DNA of 64,000 nucleotides from Acanthopleura granulata. Its lineage: Eukaryota > Mollusca > Polyplacophora > Chitonida > Chitonidae. Positions 48,246 to 58,149 of this stretch are shown one piece after another. Location of the stretch: positions 7,939,711 to 8,003,710 of the forward strand of contig JABBOT010000011.1 of the NCBI GenBank assembly GCA_016165875.1, given 5' to 3'. The notes below the pieces were generated by a model. That model was not told the DNA's origin, ran no database searches, and was given only the letters and a program-made list of their open reading frames with translations. Within the stretch, counting starts at the first letter, position 1, and each line of letters begins with the position of its first letter. A program made the position numbers and the translations under genes.

Positions 48246-49638
48246 GTAAGCTTCACTGCCTCAAACTTTGGTTCAATTTTTAGAGTGGTGAGACTGAATA
48301 GGTATTATTTTAATACTGTTTTCATCTAAATGTGCAAGTGTATGCACAATTTTGAATTTGCGAATGATAAATGTAGACGTTGCAGTTGGACACTTGGACA
48401 CAATATATGTCACTTAAATGTCAGAATCTTTGAGAAAACAGCTGTGGGCACCCTACAACTTCGGGTCAGTTTCAAGCATTCAGTGGGTGTGAGACAGGAG
48501 AAGAGTGTCATATAACACTATGAAATGTATGGAAGATACTTCCAACAAAATGGTAAACAAATCTGATTTCAATGCCATTACATATACAGCTTATATGCAT
48601 AGAGGATTACGGCAAAAAGAGTTATGTTTGAAGATCTCCGCGTTAACCTAACTTGATTTTTAATGTTAGGTTTGTGTATGTATGAATCTAAGGTTCCGGC
48701 GGCTTCCCCTGATGGAGTGGTGCTGAGTGCTAAATGCACTTTCTCCCTCTGCTGGCGTCAGAGTGTACTCGTTAGTTCATTGTTCCCCCAAGGAACTGAA
48801 GGAAGTGAAACGTCCACACTCCATAAGAGATTCTAACATCCTGGAGGCAATTACAACCATGAAAGACCCATTCCTAGGCATTGGTAGATGTTTATACAAA
48901 GGAAAATGTTGCAGAATAACATTATGAAAACACTTTGCTTTGTAAACAGGTTTAACTTTCTGATCCTTAGCTACGTTCAAAGAGAAAGTCAGGACTTGGT
49001 TGACACAATATAGCACTTAACATAGTTGTAAGTTTAATTCCTAAATATACACCACATGTAAATCTTAAAAAACAATATATTATTATTGTTTCAGATGTTG
49101 ATTTTATGAAGAGTCCCACAACTACTAACATCAAGTTCATGGACAGCTGCATATTGCAAATAACTGTGATTTTGTAGTGTGGACGACCAGGGATATGATT
49201 GTTGTGCGAGTGGAAAAACATATGAAATAGGAAAACAATTTGCATCTACTAGTAGACTTTTTTGAGACATGTGTGCCTTTGTTGTAGTTTCCTTTTCACA
49301 TATGGTTGGAAGAGGCTATACTGAATATTTTATGTTAAATAAACACGTAAAAAAATATATCGTCCATGTTTTTCTGAATGGCCCAAAGTGTGGCCTTCTT
49401 AGTGTTTCATATTTGAGAGCTGCTAAATGATTACAGAAAAGTATATTGATGTATGTGCTATGAAGTTAAGAAAATAATTCCATGTAGCTCATCGTTGATA
49501 TGTCTGACTTGGAGAATAGCAGTCTCGGGTTAACGTGACTGCTTGGAGTGTCTTTGCTGGTGTTTTAGTCCTCGCAGTGCCGTGTCTGGCTTAAAATTAA
49601 AAAATTAACTTGACACAGCATTGTCTCTTCTTCGACAG
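48246..49638. other. Putative intron or unassigned sequence
   Basis: If the small spliced gene is real this is intron 1. A plus frame at 48727-48927 (KELKEVKRPHSIRDSNILEA) has protein-like composition but is not in the spliced model. No repeats recognised. Confidence 0.25.
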
Positions 49639-49703
49639 TGTCACCTGGGAAAATCCCTCACAATGTAGAAAAGTACATTGATGAGAGTAGTAATAGTGTT
49701 CCC
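49639..49703 (+). CDS. Candidate second coding exon of a small spliced gene
   Basis: Bounded by TTGTCTCTTCTTCGACAG and by CCC/GTAAGT, both strong splice signals. With the base carried over from exon 1 it reads VSPGKIPHNVEKYIDESSNS then VP, 22 codons without a stop, leaving phase 0. No domain recognised. Confidence 0.35.
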
Positions 49704-49788
49704 GTAAGTTTAGGTGATTCATACTCAGTGACGTCTTATTAATTGTAATTAATAATACTGTATTTCTTTTCACCTAATTCTCTTTAAG

Positions 49789-49875
49789 CATGAAGTGAGG
49801 GGCGTTTCGGTTGTTACTTTCCAAACAGTACAAAACCTTAATGGAGGCAAACCAACGGGAAACCAGAATTTATAG
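49789..49875 (+). CDS. Candidate third coding exon and stop of a small spliced gene
   Basis: Follows an 85-base putative intron ending TTCTCTTTAAG. In phase 0 it reads HEVRGVSVVTFQTVQNLNGG and on to a TAG at 49873-49875. The full model would encode about 57 residues. No polyadenylation signal is obvious just downstream. Confidence 0.3.
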   Translation, partial: HEVRGVSVVTFQTVQNLNGGKPTGNQNL

Positions 49876-50079
49876 GTTACAAGTCGCAACTGTACCACCG
49901 TCGTGGGTGCGCCGGTTTTACTTTCAATGATGTACAGTTTGAACATTTTGAAATGTAACTGTAAACCTTTTACAGTTTGAAATGGAACTGTAAACCTTCA
50001 CCAGCAATTTAAAGACCACATCAGGGAGAGTAAAATTCGACTAGCAACGGCTGTGTGGTGTGTAGTTTACAAGTGGTTA

Positions 50080-50390
50080 ATTTAGAAAAGAGGTCTCGGG
50101 TAACTAGACTATTGACTTTTTCTAATACAGTGTACGGCTCGATTCAAACAGAACGTCCATTCAACTAAGACGCTAATAAAATATGCGTAAGAAAGGAAGT
50201 GGGGTGGAGAGCCCTTGCAGAATTAAAAAACGCATTCTGTAATATACGAACGTATACGAATATGTAAGATTACAGCATAAGACAGTGGAATCAGAGCAAC
50301 GATGGCTGTGTGAAATCTGGCGCTAAATTTAGGAATGTATTGCTTATACACGTAACAACGAGAGTTACGTAACAGAAAATTGTTTTCCTA
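50080..50390 (+). repeat. Repeat R1, copy b
   Basis: Contains GGTAACTAGACTATTGACTT, GTACGGCTCGATTCAAACAG, AAGAAAGGAAGTGGGGTGGA, GACAGTGGAATCAGAGCAAC and ACGTAACAACGAGAGTTACG, matching copy a in order. It lacks the exon-like segment and is followed at once by a LINE A 5' UTR fragment. Confidence 0.75.
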
Positions 50391-50399
50391 CTCCTTCTT

Positions 50400-50850
50400 C
50401 CCCCGTGGGGTCACCGGGGTGAAAAGAATAGAGCCCCAGTTCTCTAGGCAATCATGTCGTAAGAGGCGACTAACCTAGGGCTCTTGAGGTTCCGATGAAT
50501 AGAATAGTTCCATAGCCTCCTCGGGCTTGTCGTAAAATTCGACTGAAAGAGGAAACCTTTTTGTCCTTGGTTGCGATCTGTGATGGGGAGGACGGAATCC
50601 TGGTGGCTGAGGGCGGATTGGTCTCGCGAGATCCTCCTGCCCAACACTCCACTTCGCCCCTTACTTCCCCGAAGACCGACGGTCGGCTGGTCACGCCGTC
50701 TTGATATCAATCTTTAAATATTTGCGCTGAGGTATTCGGTTATCTGGACGGTCGCTGTAGGGTCAACGGAGTGGGTTGATTCTTTTTTTTTTAGATTTCA
50801 TCTGCTCGAGCATGAGCGAAAAACTCACTCCACCTTGCCTGATAGTCATT
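50400..50850 (+). mobile_element. Detached LINE A 5' UTR
   Basis: TCTCTAGGCAATCATGTCGT, AAGAGGCGACTAACCTAGGG, CCAACACTCCACTTCGCCCC and TATCTGGACGGTCGCTGTAG match 22920-23250, and GAAAAACTCACTCCACC matches about 23305. No ORF1 follows. A 5'-only LINE remnant cannot arise by ordinary 5' truncation. Confidence 0.75.
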
Positions 50851-51081
50851 TAGTTGTGAGTTCGATCTGATTATAATATCCTGCACTACACATAGATTAT
50901 AATATCCTACACTGCACATATTGTTTGGAACTTATGCTGGTGATCTAAGTTTATATATTTCATGTATCTTTAAACTTTTGTTGCAAAAATGAAGAAAAAA
51001 GACTTTATAACTCAGTCTAAAAAGTTGAATACATTTACAATGAATCCTTTCAGTGTTTAAAATGTTATTTTTGTTTTTCAA

Positions 51082-51445
51082 GGTGCACACAGTGGACATC
51101 TGCTGGGAGATTCTGGGTATCCATGTCTATCCTTTCTGTTGACCCCGTAAAGAAACCCCAATGAATCCCACCATCAGCAGTACAACAACCCCCACACCAG
51201 GACAAGAGTGCGAGTGGAACAGACAGTTGGGGTGCTAAAGCGAAGGTTTGCTTGCCTCCATAACTAATCACGCATGACAACGAACAAAAGGTGCAAGCAA
51301 ATAGTGTGGTGTGCTATTTTACAGTGGAGACGGGATTGAGCCAGAACTCCAGGAGCCCGTCAATACTGTTTCCCCACCCCCTGGGCCTGCTGTGGAGGAT
51401 GGAATTCAAAACATATCAAGATTGCCGCCGCAGGTTTTGGGTTAA
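51082..51445 (+). pseudogene. PIF/Harbinger transposase (HARBI1-like) C-terminal remnant
   Basis: One frame from 51082 reads GAHSGHLLGDSGYPCLSFLL, TP, a TAA stop at 51148, RNPNESHHQQYNN, then VEQTVGVLKRRFACLHN, a TAA at 51265, and RMTTNKRCKQIVWCAILQ. This is the order of the Harbinger DDE nuclease C-terminus: LLGDSGYP, the YN..H..R stretch, the Glu in VEQTVGVLKRRF, and a CA-ILHN-like end. A +1 shift at about 51325 leads to GDGIEPELQEPVNTV and a TAA at 51443. TTGTTTTTCAAG before 51083 looks like a splice acceptor. The N-terminal part was not found; a LINE fragment lies upstream. Two stops make it inactive. Confidence 0.85.
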
Positions 51446-51744
51446 AACTTAAGCCTTTAATAACTTAAGCTTTACAACAGTTCTTAACAAGGAAGCCCTT
51501 TATAGTAGCCAAAAGGTAACACGCTATGTATAAACAGTAAATTTTAAATTCTTTTAACATTCGATAGATAAACATGGAAGTGATACTGGAAAGTATAGTC
51601 ACTTCCTAATACCTGTCAATATACGCTTATATAATACTTCATAGTTTATCACAACCATTTGTAAAAATAGACTTATTATTATAAATATTTTATGGGATTA
51701 CCAGATACACTGCCAAAATACTTCTGTCGTCTGTATACACATTC
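51446..51744. other. Inside the putative Harbinger span, nothing coded
   Basis: AT-rich sequence with no coding or repeat feature I can identify. Confidence 0.35.
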
Positions 51745-51850
51745 ATACGTATACACTTACATATATTTGAATGAAGTGTCTTACTTGTTATTGCCACCAT
51801 ATGGCCGAAAAATTGCCGATGAGTTGTGAAACCAGTCATTCATTCATTCT
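51745..51850 (+). mobile_element. LINE/SINE 3' tail
   Basis: GCCACCATATGGCCGAAAAATT, then GCCGATGAGTTGTGAAACC and CATTCATTCATTC: the common tail, inserted between the transposase and the Myb-like remnants. Confidence 0.65.
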
Positions 51851-52098
51851 TGTTACATCAGGGTAAACAAATTATGGTTGATGGGAGGGATCACAGAAAA
51901 AGACAAAAGCATTTTCCAACACAACATGCATGTAGAAATCTGTACTTATGATTCATACAGTTTTATGATATATATTTATTACACATCCAATTTCTTTAAA
52001 CGGGTTATATTGGCACGTCAAATAAATAGGCAAAGACATATCGGGTAATTATAAATCTTACCCCTGTTTGTGTGATTACATGTAATGACATATTAAAC

Positions 52099-52208
52099 AA
52101 AAGAATGTGCGACATCATGTACAGATAAAGACACTGTAATTGTAATAGCTGTTAAAAGAATGTGCGACATCATGTACAGATAAAGACACTGTAATTGTAA
52201 TAGCTGTT
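52099..52208. repeat. Perfect 55-bp tandem duplication
   Basis: Units 52099-52153 and 52154-52208 are identical, beginning AAAAGAATGTGCGACATCAT and ending TAGCTGTT. The lack of any difference implies a recent event or an assembly duplication. Confidence 0.95.
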
Positions 52209-52647
52209 ATTGTGAAAGTATTTGCGTACTAAGGCATGGAATAGTTTTTAACACAACTAGTTTAACTGATGTAGCTTTGCTTTTTCATTTTCAAACTTTT
52301 TTTTTAATTTCTATCATTTTTTGGGAAACTTCATTTTGTCTTTCAACAGACTATTACGATGGCATGAGCATTAAGATTTCAGTGCAATACAGTATATGTT
52401 CAATTGTATCAATGATCTGTCAATCTTTTTTATTAAACTGATGTATGACATGTTATTATCTTTAATGAGAATGTCAATATACTTTAACTGAATTTCTTGT
52501 CAAATTATACCAAAGGCCAATTTGACTGAAGATCAAAGTTGTAATAAGCATTATAGTAATTTAAAGTGGAAGACATTTCATGTGTCAAGTTTGCCAAAAA
52601 AGTTGGAGAATATTATGTTTATTTCGGTACAATAATTTTTCTAACAG
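52209..52647. other. No recognisable gene
   Basis: AT-rich; nothing assignable. Confidence 0.35.
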
Positions 52648-52772
52648 CTACTACGACATCGGAAACTGACACCTCACCGTGCTCCGTCGGCTGGCATGAA
52701 AGGCAGCCAGTCTGTCTGGGCTGTGACGTAATTGTTCCAAGCGCGGATCATTCTTTTTCACCTGAGACTGTA
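52648..52772 (+). other. Exon-like segment, unrecognised
   Basis: Preceded by TTTTTCTAACAG and followed by GTA/GTAAGC. The frame is open with mixed, protein-like composition (SETDTSPCSVGWHERQPVCL, then GCDVIVPSADHSF). It is GC-richer than its surroundings. I recognise no domain, and it does not join in phase with the exons at 49.6-49.9 kb. It may belong to the Harbinger element or be chance. Confidence 0.3.
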
Positions 52773-54469
52773 GTAAGCTGCTAGGGTTGTGTTTGTAGTT
52801 TAAGTATATGTGTCAATTTATAAAATGAAATGATCAAGAAACTTACTTCTGCCACAGCACGATGGTCTGGAAATAATTTGCAGTGCTGTTCTCATATGTA
52901 CTTGGTATAATTAAAGCACATAACATGAAGACAGTGTTCTGTCACTATATTATTACAAGTTACATTGACAGACAACTCAGAAGATTTACGTCACAGTTTA
53001 TAAACAGCTGACATCTCCTAGCTCTCATTGGTCAATCCGCAATAAGCTTAAAGGCATGGGCGCCTTCAGATCCTCAGTCGGCAGCACAATACCCCACACT
53101 TCAAGCGAACATAATTCAACAATTCATACAATTTCAAACTGGTTTTTACGTTCAAGTGAGAATTTTCTAATCTGTTTAATGAACAGTACTTCTGAGTTGT
53201 CTTTTATTTTAAAGGAAGGATATATGTTAGAACAATGCTTCTATGTTATACCTGTAGATTCTTGAATTCCGTGTCATCTAATTTATATATGGTAATTCCA
53301 AAGTTAAGATATACTCTAACCAATGCAGATGAAAGTTATTTTTGACAATGGATTGCCAAATAAGGCATACTGTACACTGAACATTTCATCATCTTATCTT
53401 TACTATGACCTTGCTATTAGCAATAACTAAACACACTAGTATGATCACAAGCTCAGTAATTACACAATGAGGTATGAAACATTTTTACTTGGCTCAATTG
53501 AATACTCAATCACTGGAAATAATGTGCTGAGTAATGTTTTAATGATATGCTTACATGTATATGCTTTATGAATATCAAACTCCAGTGAGTCTATGAGTAA
53601 CGAAACACATGTAAACTTATTTTACTAAATATACTGTAAAACTGAAGACACATTGCTCACACATTTCACTTCCTGAGTTTTATAATTTTATACGGTGTTA
53701 CATGTTGTGTTTTGGAAATGGAAGGATTTCCAACATGATAAACATGCCTTTACACCAAAACAATATGCACGTACTAGGACCTTTATTGTCTTTAAAAATA
53801 TCTATATTTCGTGGAGAATTGTTGGTTTACAATTAATATGGTATTGCTGCTTTGAGAAATTGGATCCCCATCTTGAAATTTATTCACACAGGTTACCCAG
53901 AATTTCGCTTACTCAGAATTTCGCTATGCGTTAGTGGTTTTAAACTAACAGTTATGTATATATGTTACTTTCAAACTCTTTCTACAGAATAATATTACTT
54001 TGTTTTACAATGATACTGTTACCAGTAAATGTATTGTTACATCAAAAGTGAAAATATAATCATACAGGTTGTACGAAGTAAGTGTTCATGTGCAAACAAA
54101 TAGATGCAGGTAAATCTTGCATCCTAATACTTCATTTTATGTTCGAAATTATGGTCTCCTGATTCTTTTCGAAGTGGAGCTCTATTCGAAGTTTGACTGG
54201 ATTTGTGTTTAGATATATAGGCTAAATGGTCATTTCCGTCGACCAAAATCTAATACATTCCTCGAGTATCTCCAGTAAATTCTCAAATGAAGTTTTAGTG
54301 ACTTTGGATTGGTACTTTTGGAGATAAAGAATATCAAGGCAAATTTGAATCTGAGTCACAAGAAGGCAGATCAAAGCTCAGTAAAGTACTGTTATTTTGT
54401 GCAATTTCGACAGGTTTTCTACCGGAACAAACCTAAGCAAGGGTGTAGGAACAGATAATGTAAAATAAT
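52773..54469. other. No recognisable gene
   Basis: About 1.7 kb of AT-rich sequence. A small duplication of about 16 bases (CAGAATTTCGCT twice) lies at 53893-53924. A CCAAT-like CTCATTGGTCAATCC occurs at about 53024-53038, without other promoter evidence. Confidence 0.3.
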
Positions 54470-54718
54470 AAATGACTTAACTTGTTACAAGCATCTTCTG
54501 GAATGCCCAGTTGTTGGCAGAGGATCCTCTTCTTGAGTTCAAGGACCTCACATGGGAGACAATAGATTTCTAACAATAGATTTGTTGGCCGCACACACCC
54601 AACTTAGCAGCTGGGGTCGCCCTCTTCGTAGCCCTTCTATTATCAGTGTTGGATGACACCAAGACGACGTCTTGATCCAACAAGGTCGAGACACCAGGAG
54701 GGCAAGTCAAATCATCAC
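54470..54718 (-). pseudogene. C-terminal exon of a Myb/SANT-like protein (Harbinger partner), broken
   Basis: On the minus strand an acceptor GTTTATTTACAG precedes 54718. The frame reads DDLTCPPGVSTLLDQDVVLV, SSNTDNRRATKRATPAAKLG, VCGQQIYC and then a TAG at 54572-54570. A 13-base duplication around AAATCTATTGT shifts the frame; the other frame continues LPCEVLELKKRILCQQLGIP. A charged helix of this LELKK type is usual at the C-terminus of Myb-like proteins of Harbinger transposons. I place it with the exon at 55544-55943 because of strand, order and phase, which is inference. Confidence 0.55.
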
Positions 54719-54729
54719 CTGTAAATAAA

Positions 54730-55540
54730 CAAAGCTAATATAAAGCAAAGATAAAATGCTGAGAGAAGAGCATCAGGTAATTAACGCATGTCAAGTATTT
54801 CAAGTCATAACGATATCAGAGAGCCAGACCAAATTTTTTTGTTACATTATTATTATTCTTCAACTTGAAAGAATTTTCCTAAACTGATGAATGGTCAGTT
54901 AATTTGCCTATGTGAAAAAGGAAACTATTTCGCATAAATAACCCTGACAGACTAATGTACTCACCTTCCTTAAAGCCTGGTAATAAGTCTAGCCACATAT
55001 TCAGGTCATCCCATGCTTCAAGTAGTGTTATTAAAGTACTGTGACTTAACTGTAAGGGTCACAATTACAAAGTGTAATACTCAGAACATTGCCTAAAACC
55101 TGCTAATTCTGCAAAAAAATTTTAAATTCTTGCAATTAACTTTTTTAACGTTATCCGACAAGGATTACTACCATACAATAACCTAATACCTAGCAGACAG
55201 GTATCGATGCCATCAATCCCTTTTACAGATAGCTAATCCTCATGGGCATAAATACTAGTGTCTCAACCAGCAGGAAAATTTAAAATTTTAATTAAATAAA
55301 CTACTCTGGAAATAATAGTAATTTCTTTCCTGTTCATATAGACAATATAGCGCGAGAATTGAAGTGGGATTTTGTGCATGTAACTCGGTCATATTGCGTA
55401 CACCCTGTAAGACATATTGAAAGAAATATGCAACTTAGTGGTAAAGGTGGGGTTGCCTTAACGTGGTAGAATGGCGAACAATTTATTTGAAAATCTGCCT
55501 TTCAGAAGCGTGCCGGTAACCAACAAATGCAACAACTTTG
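54730..55540. other. Putative intron of the Myb-like gene
   Basis: AT-rich, no coding or repeat feature. If the two Myb-like exons belong together this is the intron between them. Confidence 0.3.
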
Positions 55541-55543
55541 TCT

Positions 55544-55943
55544 TTACAACAGCCTTTTAGCTCGATGTGCTATTTCCAAATTCACTTTCCTGTTGTTTGC
55601 TGCCTGAACCTCGACCCAGGCAGATCGTTTGGTGCTCTTTGACACGCTACGAACGTTACTACCCGGCCTCTGCATCCTCCACTCAATCAAATTTCTACGC
55701 CTTTCCACCTCAAGCATCAGAATTTCCCCGTCTTCAATCGTACAATTAGCTGTCCTTTTAACTCTCCTTTCGCTGTCTCCTCCACTCAATCAAATTTCTC
55801 CACCTCTCCACCTCAAGCATCAAAATTTTAACCTCTTCCCTCGTCCAATTAGCTGTCCTTTTAACTCTCCTTTCAGCTAAGCCACTTCCATTTTGTTTAC
55901 ATTTGAGCAAACGAATCATTACACCTTTACTACCTTCAAGCAA
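55544..55943 (-). pseudogene. Myb/SANT-like DNA-binding exon with 103-bp internal duplication
   Basis: Minus-strand frames give RRVKRTANWTREEVKILMLE, VERWRNLIEW, and, from the second copy, KRTANCTIEDGEILMLEVER, RRNLIEW, then STKRSAWVEVQAAN. This is the pattern of the Myb/SANT-like domain of Harbinger and NAIF1-like proteins: a basic start, Trp/Thr-EE-hydrophobic helix, and a later AW-EV helix. The first half is present twice because a 103-base segment is duplicated (55675-55777 and 55778-55880); 103 is not a multiple of three, so the frame breaks. The family role is to bind the transposon ends and bring the transposase to DNA. Confidence 0.7.
55675..55880. repeat. 103-bp tandem duplication in the Myb-like exon
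   Basis: Two units start TCCTCCACTCAATCAAATTT at 55675 and 55778, both ending in TTAACTCTCCTTTC. They differ at about ten or more positions, so the event is not recent. Confidence 0.85.
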
Positions 55944-56090
55944 TAAAGAGTTCCTCGCGACCGCTTATATCACTGAAAACAAGTTTGCTGAGCTAAGCAA
56001 ATTATTCCTCTTGCTTAAGACCATTCAAGAAACTGACTTAGTGCTCAGCTGAGCAAAATAAGTATTACTTAAGCAGTTAAACTTAAAAAG

Positions 56091-56109
56091 CTTCGTGAAA
56101 TTGGGCTCC
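56091..56109 (-). repeat. Candidate Harbinger terminal inverted repeat (one end only)
   Basis: On the minus strand reads GGAGCCCAATTTCACGAAG, the kind of terminal sequence I associate with such transposons, preceded by CTTAAG-rich subterminal sequence. No partner was found upstream of 51082 and no TWA target-site duplication was seen, so this is tentative. Confidence 0.3.
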
Positions 56110-56449
56110 GGAAAAGATCGGCTCCCAGCGTGAAGCAGGACCTTCAACCATTGTTGCGTCAAAAATTACTGTAGCGTAACGTAATTTAGTAATATATATT
56201 AAAATGGTACACGATTTGGATACTGATTTTATTCATCCGCCTAGAACATTCATTACGTCTTTTCGTCGTCATTGATAACTATTGACTGCTTCTCTTTTCA
56301 TGAATCCGTCCTATTTTATATTTTATATATTTCTGGAGTTTTCTGGAGGTTTGTGTTATTTGTCGTTTTTGGAAAGTGGCAAGGTCTTGCGATTATTAAC
56401 CTGGAACGCCCATTGTGCTTGAACGAATGTCAAGGCGTTTGATGAAATA
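56110..56449. other. No recognisable gene
   Basis: Nothing assignable. Confidence 0.35.
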
Positions 56450-57080
56450 TCCTTGACTCACCAGTTTTTGGAGTACAGGCACGCGTTCAGTTTAGGATTG
56501 TACTGGTAATACACGCAACAGAAAATTGATTTTGTGTTAGTTTTTTTTTCTTTCTTAAGCAAAGCCTCTTTCTCTAATAGATCTTACGTAACCAGCCTGT
56601 CGACCTTTTCACCAGGTCTTGTATGGCTCGACTCAAAGAGACAATCCATCGACCTGGCAGTATTGCCTGTAATGACTGCTCATCCTATGTAGATATTTCT
56701 GATAGAATGGCCATAATGTATTCGTTGTTTTTCTTTTCCGATCGTAGGATTAAAAGGAATTGGGATTACATCAAAGGCTCTTGGATAATAAGGGGTGAAA
56801 TGATGAGCCCAGAGGAGGTAGACATAAAATATCTCCGATATATTTTCCTTGAAACTTCTCTTTTTATTTTGGCCTACATATTTATCGCATATGTTGAAAA
56901 GGGAAAATGTACCTCTAAATGCATATGGTTGGTCTTGAACGTGTTATCATCTTGAGTAGATGCTTGTAGTCCTATACGAATGTCTGGCTAAATGGTCTGG
57001 CTAGTGGTACATTTAGGGTTAACTAAAACTACTAACGTCCGCAGGGGAGACGATTTTCTGATTAGAAAACCACTGTGATG
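56450..57080 (+). repeat. Repeat R1, copy c
   Basis: Contains CTTACGTAACCAGCCTGTCG, ACCTTTTCACCAGGT, ATGGCTCGACTCAAAGAGAC, ATCCATCGACCTGGC, the exon-like segment from 56746, ATCATCTTGAGTAGATGCTT, and CGTCCGCAGGGGAGACGATT near 57040, which matches copy d at about 58573. The most extensive copy. Confidence 0.8.
56746..56820 (+). other. Exon-like conserved segment of R1, copy c
   Basis: Preceded by TTTTTCTTTTCCGATCGTAG. Reads RIKRNWDYIKGSWIIRGEMM then SPEEVD; GAGGAG/GTAGAC gives a possible donor. Compare copy a (46301) and copy d (58367). Confidence 0.4.
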
Positions 57081-57291
57081 GATGTCACCTCAACAAAAAA
57101 ATTCAGGGGATTCTTGCAATTTTGTTTAGGGATTTGGTATGTTGCCATAAGAAAATACATGCAGATGTATTGATAAAGGTCGGTGGAGCGTCATACTGCG
57201 GATAGATGCTGTGGTACTTGAACCCGCCGTAAAACCTCAATCCTTCATTGCATTTTACAATGCAAACCAATAAAATCACTACGATTGCATG

Positions 57292-57317
57292 TATATATAT
57301 ATATATATATATATATA
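57292..57317. repeat. (TA)n microsatellite
   Basis: About 13 TA units directly beside the AATG-repeat tail of the next SINE. Confidence 0.9.
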
Positions 57318-57528
57318 ATGAATGAATGAATGAATGCTTATTGTTTAACGCCCTACTCAAGAATATTTCACTTATACGAAGGCTGTGTCTCCTTGGTGCC
57401 GGACGGATTTCCACCGTATCTTTTATCTGGTGCTGCCTCACCGAGACGACTTGCCGAAGACACCCAACAAGCCCCCTCACCCAGTCACATCATACTGACA
57501 CCGGGCCGACCAGTCCACCCTCTATCCT

Positions 57529-57530
<2 letters not shown>
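57318..57530 (-). mobile_element. Second-type SINE, tRNA head missing
   Basis: On the plus strand: GAATGAATGAATGAATGC tail, TTGTTTAACGCCCTACTCAA, GAATATTTCACTTATACGAA, CACCGAGACGACTTGCC, ACTGACACCGGGCCGACCAG, TCCACCCTCT. It is the reverse complement of 33025-33220. The head is cut off at the second (TA)n tract. Confidence 0.85.
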
Positions 57531-57604
<74 letters not shown>

Positions 57605-57617
57605 TATATACACATAT
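57531..57617. repeat. (TA)n microsatellite, long
   Basis: About 33 uninterrupted TA units followed by imperfect ones. It produces an artificial Tyr-Ile frame over 57330-57821 and its neighbours. Confidence 0.95.
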
Positions 57618-57689
57618 GCTTGGTTTTTACATCGTAGTCAACAATTATTTTTTTTCAGTCAGACGACGATGAGCGCTTATTATGTATAT

Positions 57690-57880
57690 TTGGTGTGTCT
57701 TCTTGTGGCAGTCCATGCCGGAAAAGTGCTGACATTACCGGAACATAATGGCGAAGACACCAGAGAGGTGAAGTCACATTATACTGACACCGGGCCGAAC
57801 ACTCCTGTTTCCTTGCTCTAACCTTTCAGTGCTGAGCGCCAAAAGAGCCAGCCACATGAACCATTTTAAAACTAAACCGT
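57690..57880 (-). mobile_element. Second-type SINE fragment (59059-like subtype)
   Basis: Plus strand: TCCATGCCGGAAAAGTGCTG, CGGAACATAATG, ACTGACACCGGGCCGAACAC, TCCTGTTTCCTTGCTCTAAC, GTGCTGAGCGCCAAAAGAGC, ACCATTTTAAAACT. It matches 59150-59325 base by base in long stretches; head and tail are missing. Confidence 0.8.
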
Positions 57881-58149
57881 GAATGAATTGTGGGTTCAGG
57901 TAATGCATACTCTTTTAAAAGTTCTTGTTTCTTTTTGTGTCGTTTTTCTTTTCGGACCACAGTCGATTGGTGACATACGGTTATGTGTTCATGGCAGCGA
58001 CGCCATCTAGAGAAATATACGCAGTCATAAAGAAACGTGAAATGACAATATAATATATCAGTTAGAACAAGAGCTGGACGTCCAGCTGTTACATGTCTGT
58101 GAGCTACTTGCACAGGGCACAGAGACCGTTATGGAACAGGAAATCGATT
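57881..58149. other. No recognisable gene
   Basis: Nothing assignable. Confidence 0.35.

Noticed and set aside
57330..57821. 163-codon plus-strand frame
   Set aside because: It runs through a (TA)n tract (Tyr-Ile repeats) and reversed SINE sequence.
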